A stretch of DNA of 64,000 nt from Maribacter sp. MMG018 (lineage in GTDB: Bacteria > Bacteroidota > Bacteroidia > Flavobacteriales > Flavobacteriaceae), in NCBI RefSeq assembly GCF_018100785.1, contig NZ_JAGJEC010000001.1, forward strand, positions 1,178,001 through 1,242,000, written 5' to 3'. The stretch's first letter is position 1. Every line of letters starts with the position of its first letter. A model generated the notes under the pieces. It did not search any database, was not told the DNA's origin, and saw only the letters and a list, made by a program, of their open reading frames with translations. Shown here piece by piece: positions 47,179 to 54,569 of this stretch. The translations under genes and the position numbers were made by a program.

Positions 47179-47230
47179 CAATCCCTTACGGATATCTGTA
47201 AGGGATTGTCGGTTAATGCCTTTAGGTTTG
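47179..47230 (+). promoter_or_regulatory. Palindromic operator and promoter of the 49-aa/HsdR_N operon
   Basis: CAATCCCTTAC (47179-47189) and GTAAGGGATTG (47198-47208) form an inverted repeat around GGATATCT. Its 18-nt core TTACGGATATCTGTAAGG (47186-47203) recurs at 48603-48620. TAGGTTTG (47223-47230) fits the -7 consensus exactly, 19 nt after the core and 29 nt before the ATG. The palindrome centre is 33 bp upstream of the -7 centre, as expected for an activator of a class II arrangement. Confidence 0.75.
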
Positions 47231-47258
47231 TGTAGAAGTCAACATTAATATAAATAAT

Positions 47259-47408
47259 ATGGCAGTTGAACATTTACCGACAAAAGAAGTTCATTTAGGA
47301 ATCAAGGGAGGCAATACGGGCTGCGGTTTTGATACCACCAAAAACGCCGACCATTGGATCAACACGAGTAGCCATGTTACTTGTAAAAAGAATGGGTGTA
47401 AGAATTGA
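47259..47408 (+). CDS. 49-aa Cys/His peptide, probable zinc-finger-like
   Basis: ATG 47259 to TGA 47406-47408, 49 aa. The peptide has the pattern His12, Cys23, Cys42, Cys47, in EVHLGIKGGNTGCGF and HVTCKKNGCKN. This order (HL-x-G near the start, CG in the middle, VTCxxC at the end) resembles small zinc-binding domains found as separate genes in several phyla. A perfect TAnnTTTG element lies 29 nt upstream, and the HsdR_N gene begins 20 nt after the stop, so they form one operon. The role is unknown; a metal-linked cofactor or inhibitor of the nuclease-like partner is possible. Confidence 0.65.
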   Translation: MAVEHLPTKEVHLGIKGGNTGCGFDTTKNADHWINTSSHVTCKKNGCKN

Positions 47409-47428
47409 TCAGTTAACAATAAAAATAG

Positions 47429-48484
47429 ATGTCTATGCAACTCCAGAATCAATTAAAAGTTCTTGCTGAAAAAATTGAAAAGCTTAAAGAGAAAATAGAT
47501 ACGGAAGAATCTACTAAACATGCCTTTGTATTACCTTTTATAAATATATTGGGGTATGATACATTTGACCCCACAGAAGTGGTGCCGGAGTTTACGGCCG
47601 ATCTTGGTCTAAAAAAAGGAGAGAAGGTCGATTATGCCATTTTTCAAAATGAGTTGCCGATCATTATTATCGAATGTAAAAATTGGAAAGAGAAACTAAA
47701 TGCGCACAACTCACAATTGTTCCGTTATTTCCATACGACCAAAACCCGATTTGCCTTATTGACCAATGGAATAGAATATCGTTTTTATACAGATTTGGAA
47801 GCGACCAATAAAATGGATGAAAAACCTTTTCTGGAATTTGACATAACACAATTAAAAGAAAGTACGGTTCATGAAATAGCCAAGTTTCATAAATCAAATT
47901 TTGATGTAAATAAAATAGTGGACACAGCGAGTTCATTAAAGTATACAAAAGAGATCAAAAAATTGATAGCTGAAGAATTGCAATCCCCTTCCCATAATTT
48001 TGTAAAATTATTTGCGAATGAGGTTTATACCGGTCGGCTAACGGAAAAAGTAATGAGCGAATTTACAGATCTTGTGGGCAAAGCTTTCACCCAAACAATT
48101 AGTGAAAAGGTAAATGATCGCTTGAATGCAGCACTGAACAAAGAATCAGAAAATCAACAGGAAGAACTCCAAGAAGCAGAAGAAATAAGCAAAATAAACA
48201 CAACGGAAGAAGAGATGGAGGGTTTCCGGATTGTAGTGGCTATTTTAAGAAGGAAACTTCCGATAGAAAGAATAGCACATAGAGATACTCAATCCTATTT
48301 CGGAATTTTATTGGATGATAATAACAGAAAGCCATTATGCAGACTTCATTTTAATGGGGGGACCAAATATTTGGGATTGATAAATGAAGATAAATCAGAG
48401 GACAGGAGACCTCTTAAGGTTTTGGAAGATTTATATCAATTTGAAAAGGAGTTATTGGAAACGGTAGATTACTATGAGAAATAG
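47429..48484 (+). CDS. HsdR N-terminal-type PD-(D/E)XK protein
   Basis: A 351-aa protein. Residues about 15-140 carry the type I restriction HsdR_N nuclease fold with Glu near 54 (VVPEF), Asp67 (KVDYAIF) and ECK near 81-83 (IIIECKNWKE), the complete catalytic set. A central helical region with an acidic, Gln-rich coiled-coil (about 230-250) leads to a C-terminal domain (about 260-351: RIVVAILRRKLPIERIAHRD and LCRLHFNGGTKYLGLIN) that occurs widely after HsdR_N. No helicase or methylase genes accompany it, so it is not a full restriction system. Start ATG 47429 is used; ATG 47435 is an alternative. Confidence 0.85.
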   Translation: MSMQLQNQLKVLAEKIEKLKEKIDTEESTKHAFVLPFINILGYDTFDPTEVVPEFTADLGLKKGEKVDYAIFQNELPIIIIECKNWKEKLNAHNSQLFRYFHTTKTRFALLTNGIEYRFYTDLEATNKMDEKPFLEFDITQLKESTVHEIAKFHKSNFDVNKIVDTASSLKYTKEIKKLIAEELQSPSHNFVKLFANEVYTGRLTEKVMSEFTDLVGKAFTQTISEKVNDRLNAALNKESENQQEELQEAEEISKINTTEEEMEGFRIVVAILRRKLPIERIAHRDTQSYFGILLDDNNRKPLCRLHFNGGTKYLGLINEDKSEDRRPLKVLEDLYQFEKELLETVDYYEK

Positions 48485-48602
48485 TAAATAATATATAGTA
48501 TTTTTTTATGGGTTAGTACGGTTAGAATTATAGTGTAAGTTTAATTATTTGCTCTATTGGAATTGGGTTTTTTGTCTTTTATTCATTTTTTTTATTTTAA
48601 CA

Positions 48603-48647
48603 TTACGGATATCTGTAAGGAATTGGTTTTTGTTCATTTTATTTTTG
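48603..48647 (+). promoter_or_regulatory. Second palindromic operator with its own promoter
   Basis: The same TTACGGATATCTGTAAGG core (48603-48620) and the following (G/A)ATTG recur here, 1417 bp downstream. The gap to a perfect -7 element TATTTTTG (48640-48647) is again 19 nt, giving a centre-to-centre distance of 33 bp as at the first site. Outside the core the two flanks are not alike, so this is functional conservation and not a simple duplication. Confidence 0.72.
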
Positions 48648-48652
48648 AAACA

Positions 48653-48758
48653 AATAACAGTAAAGCACTATATAACCATTAATTATATTAGTTCTTAGGG
48701 CCAACTTATTGAAGAAGTGTTCGGGGGAAGGCTAATTTGATAAGCTTGGCCCATTTTT
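48653..48758 (+). ncRNA. Predicted small RNA behind the second operator
   Basis: Transcription from the 48640-48647 element would start near 48653. There is no credible ORF. The stretch ends in a 12-bp stem with one bulge, GGGCCAACTTAT (48698-48709) and ATAAGCTTGGCCC (48740-48752), enclosing about 30 nt and followed by ATTTTTG. The T-run is on the plus side only, so the terminator serves a plus transcript. The predicted RNA is about 105 nt. The hairpin may instead terminate the HsdR_N transcript. Confidence 0.45.
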
Positions 48759-48773
48759 GTATAGGTACTTAAC

Positions 48774-49586
48774 TTACTTCCACCTAAACCTAATGTATAC
48801 GGGTAAATGATCCGATAGGTCTCTTGCCTTTTCCAGATTGTCGCAATCTTGTATAAAATCGATGACCTCGCTTTCTATTTTTTGGATCTCTGTGGGGTAA
48901 AAAATATTATCGATGGCATGGTTTCGGTATTCCTGCCCGTCACAAGACCTTTTCAAGGTCGTTTTTTGATCGGTAATTGCAGCGGTGTATCCTTTTTTCT
49001 TGAACGTATCGAATATAGGGTCGCTCTCGTTCACATTAAAATCTCCGGCCAGGATCGTACTGGTTGCACCATTGGTAATAATATAATCGGTAAGGGCGGT
49101 AATCTCTGGCTTTGGGTCTTTATTGTGTGGCCTGGAGTGAAAGTTGATTATGGTGAATCTTTTGCTTTCAACAAAAAAGTCCAATAAAAAAGGTTCTCTG
49201 TCGATGACCGTTTTTAGATCAGATAGTAATCGCCCCCTGTTCTTTATTTTTATGTGCTTGGTTTTCCATACAAAGGCATAGCGTTCGGTGGCATATTTGG
49301 GGCTTTTGGTGGGGTCGCTGATCACATAATCCCATTTGGCCCCCTTTCTGTTCAATAGATCGGATAGTTTGGCAACGGCCTGTGCGCCGCCATAACCGGC
49401 TACAACTTCTTGTATGGCCACAATATCGGCATCCCGTACCAATTCCGCTATTTGTTCTAGCTCTTCACTATTCTTTGTCTTTCCAAAATCTTGAATGTTC
49501 CACGAAATAAGGCGAATATCTTTTTGTTGCGGATACGCGCTAAACGAGAACAGCAGAAATAATAATAGAACTACTTTTTTAAACAT
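48774..49586 (-). CDS. Secreted endonuclease/exonuclease/phosphatase (EEP) family protein
   Basis: A 270-aa exported enzyme with signal peptide MFKKVVLLLFLLFSFSAYPQ. EEP motifs: RLISWNIQDFG, DIVAIQEVV (metal-ligand Glu), RPHNKDPKPE region with His, TILAGDFNVNESDP (Asp/Asn), and terminal SDHLPV (Asp-His). The fold fits DNase I-like nucleases and sphingomyelinase-type phosphodiesterases, here probably an extracytoplasmic nuclease. The start at 49586 is chosen because a perfect minus-strand promoter element lies at 49608-49615; a start at 49610 would be inside it. Confidence 0.85.
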   Translation of the reverse strand: MFKKVVLLLFLLFSFSAYPQQKDIRLISWNIQDFGKTKNSEELEQIAELVRDADIVAIQEVVAGYGGAQAVAKLSDLLNRKGAKWDYVISDPTKSPKYATERYAFVWKTKHIKIKNRGRLLSDLKTVIDREPFLLDFFVESKRFTIINFHSRPHNKDPKPEITALTDYIITNGATSTILAGDFNVNESDPIFDTFKKKGYTAAITDQKTTLKRSCDGQEYRNHAIDNIFYPTEIQKIESEVIDFIQDCDNLEKARDLSDHLPVYIRFRWK

Positions 49587-49607
49587 ATGGTTGTTTTTGG
49601 TCCAATA

Positions 49608-49615
49608 CAAATCTA
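49608..49615 (-). promoter_or_regulatory. TAGATTTG -7 element of the EEP gene
   Basis: Exact fit to TAnnTTTG on the minus strand, 22 nt before the ATG at 49586. Confidence 0.6.
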
Positions 49616-49697
49616 TATAAAGTTATGCGGTCTGTTTTACGCAAAACTGTAAGTTAAAACAGGTAATGGGTACATTGTTATTGCAGGTTTAATAGAA

Positions 49698-50678
49698 TTA
49701 AGAACTTCTTCCACTTAAGTTTTCCATCACTTTCATTACCAGCAAACCTTCTTCTGCCGAACAGGGGTTTTCGTCTTTTTCCAAAAAGTAATCTACGGTT
49801 GCGCGTATCATTGGCTCTTGTAGGTGTTTCGGATTTTTGAACGAGAATGTTTCGCTTTCTTTTTTAGTGGTAAGATGCACCCGGTCTCCAAAAAAGGAGA
49901 ACGTGATATTGCCCTCGGTGCCATAAATGGTACACTCCTCTTTGTTGTTCAAAGGAGATGAGTTAAAATTCCACAGGCCCCTAAATTGTACCCCGCTTTT
50001 AAAGCACATAATACCGTTTACGATATCTTCTACCTTTTTATGGTGTGCAGAGGCTTTCGAAAAGCCAAAACTTTCCTTTATGGGACCAAAATAGTGGTAC
50101 ATCAGATCTATTTGATGTGGTGCCAGATCATAAAAGTAGCCTCCGCCGGAAACTTCGGGGTTCAAACGCCAATTATCCTCTGGCGATGCTATTATATCCG
50201 ATTTTTTCGATTGTATTAATTGTAGGTCCACATGGGTGACCGTACCAATTTTCTTTTGGGCCAGAAGGGCCTTTACTTTTAAGAAAGCAGGCAATTTTCT
50301 ACGGTAATGGGCCACCGTGAGCTTGCCTTTGCTTGCGGCTACGGCATCACATATTTTTTTGGCCTCTACGGCGTTCAAGGTCATGGGCTTTTCTAAATAC
50401 ACATGTTTCCCGTGGTTCAAGGCGCGTAGGGCATAGTCTAAATGCGTAGAGGGCGGAGTGGCTATATAAACGGCGTTTATATCCTCGTTTTGCAATATAT
50501 CATCGGCATTGTTGGTCCAATGGGGCACTTTGTGCCGTTGGGCAAAATCTTTGGCCTTTTCGGCATTCCGTCGCATTACCATGTGTAGAGAAGAATGTTC
50601 TATGCGCTGAAAAGCGGGGCCACTTTTTATTTCGGCCACATCGCCGCAACCAATAATGCCCCAATTAATTTTGTTCAT
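49698..50678 (-). CDS. Gfo/Idh/MocA-family NAD(P)-dependent oxidoreductase
   Basis: A 326-aa cytoplasmic enzyme. The N-terminal Rossmann fold starts INWGIIGCGDVAE (GxGxxA/G), followed by AVYIATPPSTHLDYAL and the EKPMT motif with the catalytic Lys. The second half contains the substrate-binding DEDLAPH-type segment, YFYDLAPHQIDLMYHYFGP, with the conserved His. It begins 30 nt after the sulfatase gene stop and is probably co-transcribed with it. It may oxidise or reduce a sugar or inositol freed by the sulfatase. The exact substrate is not predictable. Confidence 0.88.
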   Translation of the reverse strand: MNKINWGIIGCGDVAEIKSGPAFQRIEHSSLHMVMRRNAEKAKDFAQRHKVPHWTNNADDILQNEDINAVYIATPPSTHLDYALRALNHGKHVYLEKPMTLNAVEAKKICDAVAASKGKLTVAHYRRKLPAFLKVKALLAQKKIGTVTHVDLQLIQSKKSDIIASPEDNWRLNPEVSGGGYFYDLAPHQIDLMYHYFGPIKESFGFSKASAHHKKVEDIVNGIMCFKSGVQFRGLWNFNSSPLNNKEECTIYGTEGNITFSFFGDRVHLTTKKESETFSFKNPKHLQEPMIRATVDYFLEKDENPCSAEEGLLVMKVMENLSGRSS

Positions 50679-50708
50679 AGCCGTATTGAGGAAAGGGATA
50701 AAAAATAA

Positions 50709-52394
50709 CTATTCCTTATCCGCTTTCCTTTTTTCGATAATGGATTCGAGTTTTTTCTTGTTGACGCCAAAAATGCCATTTTTCTCCACATCGTCCATAA
50801 AGGTGTTAATGTATTTTTGGTCGAGCGCATCGTTATCGCCATATTTCTCCCTCATTGCGGCCAACTCTTTGTGCAATTTTTCCCGAACGTCGGCATATGC
50901 GGGGTCGTCATACACGTTCTTAAGTTCTTTGGGGTCTTTTTTACGGTCGATCAACTCCCAATAATCTTGGTCAAAATAGTAATGGATCAGTTTGTATTCT
51001 TTGCTTACGATGGCGTAATGCCTGTTGACCATATGCTCGGCCGGATATTCGTAATAGTGGTAGTACACCGCCTCACGGTTCCAATCCTCCATTTTTCCGG
51101 TTAAAATAGGAAGCAGGCTTTCTCCTTGCATGTCGGTAGGTTGCTCTACCCCGGCCGCTTCTAAAAATGTTTGTGCAAAATCCAAGTTCTGTACCATCTC
51201 ATCGGAGGTGGTGCCCGGAGCCACTTTTTGGGGCCATGCCACCAATAACGGAGTCTTAAAAGATTCGTCGTATACAAAACGTTTGTCGAACCAACCGTGC
51301 TCCCCTAAATAGAAACCTTGATCAGAGGTATAAACGATAATGGTGTTTTCCATTAGGTCGTTTTCCTCTAAATAATCTAAAACCCTACCTACATTTTCGT
51401 CTACTGATTTAATGGTACCCAGATAGTCTTGCATGTAACGTTGGTAACGCCATCGCATCTTGTCCTCTTCGCTCAAAGAAGGGTAGTTGTCTTTAAAATC
51501 CGCATTTACTTTATCGTAAGACGATTTAAAATTGGCAAACTGAACGGAATCCATCCTCCCTACAGAATGTTCAAAACGTAATTTATCGATACCTATCTCC
51601 GGTTCGTTCATGGCATCGATGGTTTCAGGGTAGATCTTGTTATCGCCCGTCCAGCTGAGGTGTTTTAAAATGCTCATTTCAGCCTCTTCCGCTGCCGGTC
51701 TGGTGGCATAATCATCGAAAAGTGTAGCGGGTTCGCGAAAGGTCCTGTTGGTGAACTCTTCCATATGGCGTTCTGCCATCAACCAAGATCGGTGCGGCGC
51801 TTTGTGCAGGTACATCAACAGAAAGGGATCTTCGGGGTTTCGTTCTTTTTCCAACCAATCCAAGGTCATATCGGTAATAATATCGGTTACATATCCCTTT
51901 ACATTTATCTTTCCTTCGTTCTTGGTAATAAAATCCGGATTGTAATAAGCGCCCTGTCCGGGTAGAATCTTAAACTGGTCAAATCCTTTGGGGTTGTTAC
52001 CAAAATGCAGTTTTCCGAACATGGCCGTTTGGTAGCCCGCCTTTTTAAGTATTTGGGGAAAGGTGACATTGGTCGTATCAAAAGGGAAATGATTGTCTAT
52101 TTTTCCGTTGATGTGCGAATGTTTTCCAGTAAGAATTACGGCTCTTGACGGAGCGCATATGGAGTTGGTAACACTGGCATTGGTGAACAGCATCCCCATT
52201 TTCGCGATACGATCAATATTCGGGGTCTCTATCAAACTGGTGTCGTAGGCGGAAATAGCTTGGTATGCGTGGTCGTCCGACATAATAAAGACAATATTGG
52301 GTCTTTTTGGGGCGACTGCTTCTTTTTCTTTTTTAGGGTTGCAGCTAACTAGAAGACAAGCGGTTATTGCTAAAACACAGATGATGTTCTTCAT
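50709..52394 (-). CDS. Secreted formylglycine-dependent sulfatase (S1 family)
   Basis: A 561-aa lipoprotein (lipobox ACLLVSC). The metal site starts with IVFIMSDDHAYQAI (about 35-48), and the modified cysteine is C80 in SICAPSRAVILTGKH, the C-x-P-S-R sulfatase signature that is converted to formylglycine by a separate enzyme. Further motifs are AMFGKLHFG, IIVYTSDQGFYLGEHGWFDKR and HRSWL with active-site His/Lys. The family member resembles arylsulfatases and glycosaminoglycan/agar-type polysaccharide sulfatases. It indicates sulfated algal or animal glycans as nutrients. Operon with the following oxidoreductase. Confidence 0.92.
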   Translation of the reverse strand: MKNIICVLAITACLLVSCNPKKEKEAVAPKRPNIVFIMSDDHAYQAISAYDTSLIETPNIDRIAKMGMLFTNASVTNSICAPSRAVILTGKHSHINGKIDNHFPFDTTNVTFPQILKKAGYQTAMFGKLHFGNNPKGFDQFKILPGQGAYYNPDFITKNEGKINVKGYVTDIITDMTLDWLEKERNPEDPFLLMYLHKAPHRSWLMAERHMEEFTNRTFREPATLFDDYATRPAAEEAEMSILKHLSWTGDNKIYPETIDAMNEPEIGIDKLRFEHSVGRMDSVQFANFKSSYDKVNADFKDNYPSLSEEDKMRWRYQRYMQDYLGTIKSVDENVGRVLDYLEENDLMENTIIVYTSDQGFYLGEHGWFDKRFVYDESFKTPLLVAWPQKVAPGTTSDEMVQNLDFAQTFLEAAGVEQPTDMQGESLLPILTGKMEDWNREAVYYHYYEYPAEHMVNRHYAIVSKEYKLIHYYFDQDYWELIDRKKDPKELKNVYDDPAYADVREKLHKELAAMREKYGDNDALDQKYINTFMDDVEKNGIFGVNKKKLESIIEKRKADKE

Positions 52395-52688
52395 AAATGG
52401 TAAAAGGTTGGTTATTTAAGTGAATCAAGATACATAAAATAGGGCAATTTTGTCAAGTAGGGTAGAGGTCGATACTAACAGATCGGTATGTTTTGGTCTC
52501 CTCTATTTTTACACAATATTCTTTGATGCGGATTCTTCTTTATAAGAAGAAACGTTCTCTTAAAGGGCAATTATCTGAGGATCAATATTTCTATTTTGTG
52601 TCTATAAATGGAATGAGATTCGGTATTTGTGTTCATGGAATTCGAAAATATGGATATCTTAAATTATTTTTGATCAAAAATTATACCG
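52395..52688. other. Intergenic region between divergent sulfatase and DUF808 genes
   Basis: Both neighbouring genes are read outward. A 75-codon plus-strand frame (52493-52720) runs into the DUF808 gene and has no credible feature. No exact TAnnTTTG element was found; TATTTTG near 52589-52595 is one T short. Confidence 0.4.
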
Positions 52689-53549
52689 ATGGCTTCAGGA
52701 TTTTTTGCAATTCTAGATGATATAGCAACACTGTTGGACGATGTGGCAACAATGAGTAAAGTAGCGACCAAAAAAACAGCGGGCATCCTGGGGGATGATT
52801 TGGCCGTTAATGCAGAGAAGGCATCCGGTTTTGTGTCGCAACGAGAGTTACCCGTATTGTGGGCGATCACCAAAGGGTCTCTTTTGAATAAGTTGATAAT
52901 TCTGCCCATAGCTTTTTTGCTAAGTGCCTTTTTGCCTTGGGCGGTGACCGTAATACTGGTTCTTGGTGGGCTCTATCTTGCTTTTGAAGGGGCAGAAAAA
53001 ATATATGAATTCTTTGTGCCACATGAGCATGAACATATTACTTCCGATACCAAACCGATGACCAAGGCAGAGATTTTAGAAATGGAAAAGGTGAAGGTAA
53101 AATCTGCCATCGTAACCGATTTTATACTGTCCATAGAAATTGTGATTATAGCCTTGGGTACTGTTCTAGAGCAACCATTGGTTAATCAGATCATAGTGGT
53201 AAGTATAATAGCTCTATTGGCAACTGTGGGGGTATATGGTATTGTGGCACTAATTGTACGGATGGATGAATTTGGACTCCGGTTGATCAATCTTAACGAT
53301 GAGGACGACAGCATCTCCGATAAAATCGGAAAGTTCTTTGTAAGCGCCCTGCCAAAGGTAATAAAGGCACTGTCGGTTATTGGAACCATAGCCTTGTTAT
53401 TGGTTTCCGGCGGAATTTTTGTCCATAACATACATTTTCTACATGATCTCTTTCCCCAGGTGCCAAGTATACTGTTGGAGTTTTTGGCAGGTTTGATCGT
53501 TGGGTTCTTGGTGCTTTTGGTATACAAAGGGATTAAAAAATTGTTTTAG
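52689..53549 (+). CDS. DUF808 family membrane protein
   Basis: A 286-aa integral membrane protein with the diagnostic N-terminus ASGFFAILDDIATLLDDVA, then KKTAGILGDDLAVNAEKASGF, and about six TM spans starting around residue 75. It resembles YedI of E. coli. The function of the family is unknown; Asp-rich N-terminal helices and multi-span topology suggest a channel or transporter. It is followed 49 nt later by a methyltransferase gene, perhaps in one operon. Confidence 0.88.
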   Translation: MASGFFAILDDIATLLDDVATMSKVATKKTAGILGDDLAVNAEKASGFVSQRELPVLWAITKGSLLNKLIILPIAFLLSAFLPWAVTVILVLGGLYLAFEGAEKIYEFFVPHEHEHITSDTKPMTKAEILEMEKVKVKSAIVTDFILSIEIVIIALGTVLEQPLVNQIIVVSIIALLATVGVYGIVALIVRMDEFGLRLINLNDEDDSISDKIGKFFVSALPKVIKALSVIGTIALLLVSGGIFVHNIHFLHDLFPQVPSILLEFLAGLIVGFLVLLVYKGIKKLF

Positions 53550-53598
53550 CAAGGCGGATTTTTTAAGCAAAACGGACAAAAAATATTAAGTCGATCAC

Positions 53599-54204
53599 AT
53601 GAAAAACTTTTGGGACAAAAGGTATGAAGCGGAATCGTATGCCTACGGTTTGCTTCCCAATGCTTTTTTTAAGTCGCAACTGGATAAGTTGCCAAGCGGT
53701 TCTGTGTTGTTCGCAGCTGAAGGGGAAGGTAGAAATGCCGTTTATGCTTTGCAACAAGGGTGGCATGTAGAAGCTTTCGATTATAGTGTTGCGGCAAAAA
53801 ATAAAGCCGAGAAGTATGCACAAAACCTAGGGTTGGATATTAATTTTAAGGTCGCCGATGTTTTGGAGTTTCATACAGAAACAAGATTTGACGCCCTGGT
53901 CTTGTGTTATGCCCATTTTCCTATAGAAATCAGGGAAAAGGCACATCGGCATTTACTTACTTTTTTAAAACCCAATGGCACCGTAATCTTCGAGGCCTTC
54001 TCAAAGGCACAGCTCGGTAGGGCATCGGGCGGACCAAAGAACGAAGAAATGCTTTTTTCCGTTTCTGAAGTGCGTAGCGAGTTTAAAGGACTGCAATTTG
54101 ATTTTTTGGAAGAGACCGAAATTCATTTGGAAGAAGGCGAGTTTCATAAGGGGGAAGCTTCCGTAATTCGTTTTGTGGGTAAAAAGGCTCCCATTACGGG
54201 TTAA
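53599..54204 (+). CDS. Class I SAM-dependent methyltransferase
   Basis: A 201-aa protein. The start FWDKRYEAESYAYGLLPN is common in this subgroup; the SAM-binding region shows SVLFAAEGEGRNAVYAL (glycine-rich motif I), VEAFDYSVAAKNKAEKYA (acidic loop) and DALVLCYAHFP (motif IV). It resembles TehB/thiol methyltransferase-like proteins. Substrate unknown; small thiols, tellurite or halides are possible. Confidence 0.85.
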   Translation: MKNFWDKRYEAESYAYGLLPNAFFKSQLDKLPSGSVLFAAEGEGRNAVYALQQGWHVEAFDYSVAAKNKAEKYAQNLGLDINFKVADVLEFHTETRFDALVLCYAHFPIEIREKAHRHLLTFLKPNGTVIFEAFSKAQLGRASGGPKNEEMLFSVSEVRSEFKGLQFDFLEETEIHLEEGEFHKGEASVIRFVGKKAPITG

Positions 54205-54493
54205 CATCTATTTTGCCAATATCGATAGTTTTCAAAAACATACAGGCTAAGTTTTTCTGATGTCTATATGGTAGCACCTACAATTTTGGGTGCGTTCAAC
54301 CATCTTTTCATGGTTTATGGTACTATCGTAAAATCGCCCTTGCCCTTATAATTTAATGCGGAAAGAGAGGATAGTGCATATAGGTTTATTGTAAAGTTCA
54401 ATATCTTTATAAGGTGTGGTAAAGGGGGTAAATAATTGAAAAACATGACCTTTGTCACATACCTAGTTTTTTTTCGAATTATTTGCCCAATAT
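54205..54493. other. Upstream part of the cydA control region
   Basis: No gene or strong hairpin is evident between the methyltransferase stop and the conserved cyd operator. The last 76 nt of the gap belong to the cydA promoter annotated separately. Confidence 0.5.
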
Positions 54494-54536
54494 GTAACTT
54501 GGGTTACTTATAACAACCATCTGATGTCTACTTTTG
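54494..54536 (+). promoter_or_regulatory. cydA promoter with GTAAC-N4-GTTAC operator
   Basis: Perfect palindrome GTAAC TTGG GTTAC (54494-54507; flanks TA/TA extend it), centred 32 bp upstream of the -7 element TACTTTTG (54529-54536), which lies 33 nt before the ATG. The same architecture occurs before the sqr and tolC genes. It fits activator binding by a Crp/Fnr-like protein, but the exact regulator is unknown. Confidence 0.7.
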
Positions 54537-54569
54537 TAGTCATCTTGAACATTGAAAAGATTTTAGATT

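Noticed and set aside
47429..48484. Complete type I restriction-modification system
   Set aside because: Only the HsdR_N fold is present; no helicase, specificity or methylase subunit is nearby.
47186..48620. CRISPR-like repeat from the two identical 18-nt cores
   Set aside because: Only two copies 1.4 kb apart, with genes between them and promoter elements after each.
47186..48625. Transposon ends or a recent promoter duplication
   Set aside because: The two repeats are short, there is no transposase, and the flanks do not resemble each other. The shared part is confined to the operator core and spacing.
52493..52720. 75-codon plus-strand ORF before DUF808
   Set aside because: It overlaps the DUF808 start in another frame and has no recognisable feature.
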